DNA of 23,687 nucleotides. Source: Bacteroidota bacterium. GTDB lineage: Bacteria > Bacteroidota > Bacteroidia > Chitinophagales > Chitinophagaceae. The number at the start of each line of letters is the position of its first letter. Position 1 is the stretch's first letter. The notes below the pieces were generated by a model. The model saw nothing but the letters and a program-made list of their open reading frames with translations. It was not told the origin of the DNA and made no database searches. The stretch covers positions 1-23,687 of the forward strand of contig JAEZDC010000131.1 of assembly GCA_023429825.1 (NCBI GenBank), given 5' to 3'. The translations under genes and the position numbers were made by a program. Positions 23,399-23,687 of this stretch are shown one piece after another.

Positions 23399-23687
23399 TT
23401 GAATCCATCAGTTGCAATAGTCATTCTTAATTACAATGGACGAAAGTACTTAGAGCAGTTCCTGCCGTCGGTACTCAACTCTACTTATGGCAACAAGAGG
23501 ATCATTGTTGCCGATAACTGCTCTACAGACAATTCCATTGAATTTCTACACCAACATTTTCCGCAGGTAGAGATACTCATCAATACAGAAAATCTTGGCT
23601 TCGCAGGAGGTTATAACTGGGCATTAGGTGAGGTGCAGAGTGATTATTACGTGTTATTGAATTCTGATGTGGAAGTGGTAGCCGATT
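23399..23687 (+). CDS. Glycosyltransferase family 2 (5' part only)
   Basis: The first 96 codons run off the right edge. The frame begins at TTG (23399), because no ATG lies between the upstream in-frame stop (23375-23377) and the conserved start of the fold. The protein reads MNPSVAIVILNYNGRKYLEQ, then a VADNCSTDNS motif (about 38-47), NLGFAGGYNWAL (about 68-79) and LLNSDVEVVAD, the metal-binding DxD-like motif (about 86-96). This is the GT-A fold of GT2 enzymes that add sugars from nucleotide donors, often rhamnosyltransferase-like, to lipopolysaccharide or capsule. The acceptor and exact sugar are not visible. It lies 27 bp downstream of the large secreted protein gene. Confidence 0.88.
   Translation, partial: MNPSVAIVILNYNGRKYLEQFLPSVLNSTYGNKRIIVADNCSTDNSIEFLHQHFPQVEILINTENLGFAGGYNWALGEVQSDYYVLLNSDVEVVAD

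Overview
The window looks like chromosomal DNA of a member of the Bacteroidota, most likely close to Chitinophagaceae. The evidence is a secreted protein ending in a type IX secretion (T9SS) sorting domain, a GH92 alpha-mannosidase, promoter-like TAnnTTTG boxes with little Shine-Dalgarno signal, low-to-moderate GC, and many signal peptides ending in AQ. No rRNA, tRNA or CRISPR array was seen. Genus-level assignment is inference.

Layout. 1-2340: the 5' end of a YbdK/GCS2-type carboxylate-amine ligase and an ATP-grasp ligase (both minus), divergent from an esterase-D-like hydrolase (plus). 2346-7776: a minus-strand housekeeping block, recN > 71-aa membrane protein > Nif3-like protein > C4 zinc-ribbon coiled-coil protein, ending in a terminator and followed by a secreted TPR-like protein. 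7963-10766: a translationally coupled pair of secreted proteins, one with a dockerin-like end and the other with a T9SS tail. 11058-13832: ssb with its own terminator, then a GH92 glycosidase. 13833-15733: a beta-lactamase-fold membrane hydrolase and a cupin. 15891-17078: a broken VOC (glyoxalase-fold) gene, a small lipoprotein and an intact VOC protein. 17165-19131: a tyrosine recombinase and, at its 3' side, a single gene cassette with integron-like ends. 19302-20042: a helical protein of unknown function with a strong terminator. 20133-20375: a 21-bp tandem repeat. 20567-23371: a large secreted protein combining a metalloprotease-like domain, a propeller and a probable beta-barrel. 23399-end: the start of a GT2 glycosyltransferase.

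The most interesting object is the cassette at 17171-17875. A 184-aa ORF of unknown function is bounded by inverted GTTATGCGCC / GGCGCATAAC ends. Its stop codon lies inside a GCATAAC box that opens a roughly 135-bp imperfect hairpin closed by GTTGTGT. This is the organisation of an integron cassette with its attC site, yet the adjacent recombinase has no IntI-type insertion and looks like a Xer/phage-type enzyme of Bacteroidota. Other leads are the putative peptide-bond-forming cluster at the left edge, a family of about 60-bp dispersed intergenic repeats built on TTGCGACGCAA, the helically phased 21-bp repeat array, and the protease-propeller-barrel protein.

All functional calls rest on motif recognition by eye. 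No database search or folding program was run.
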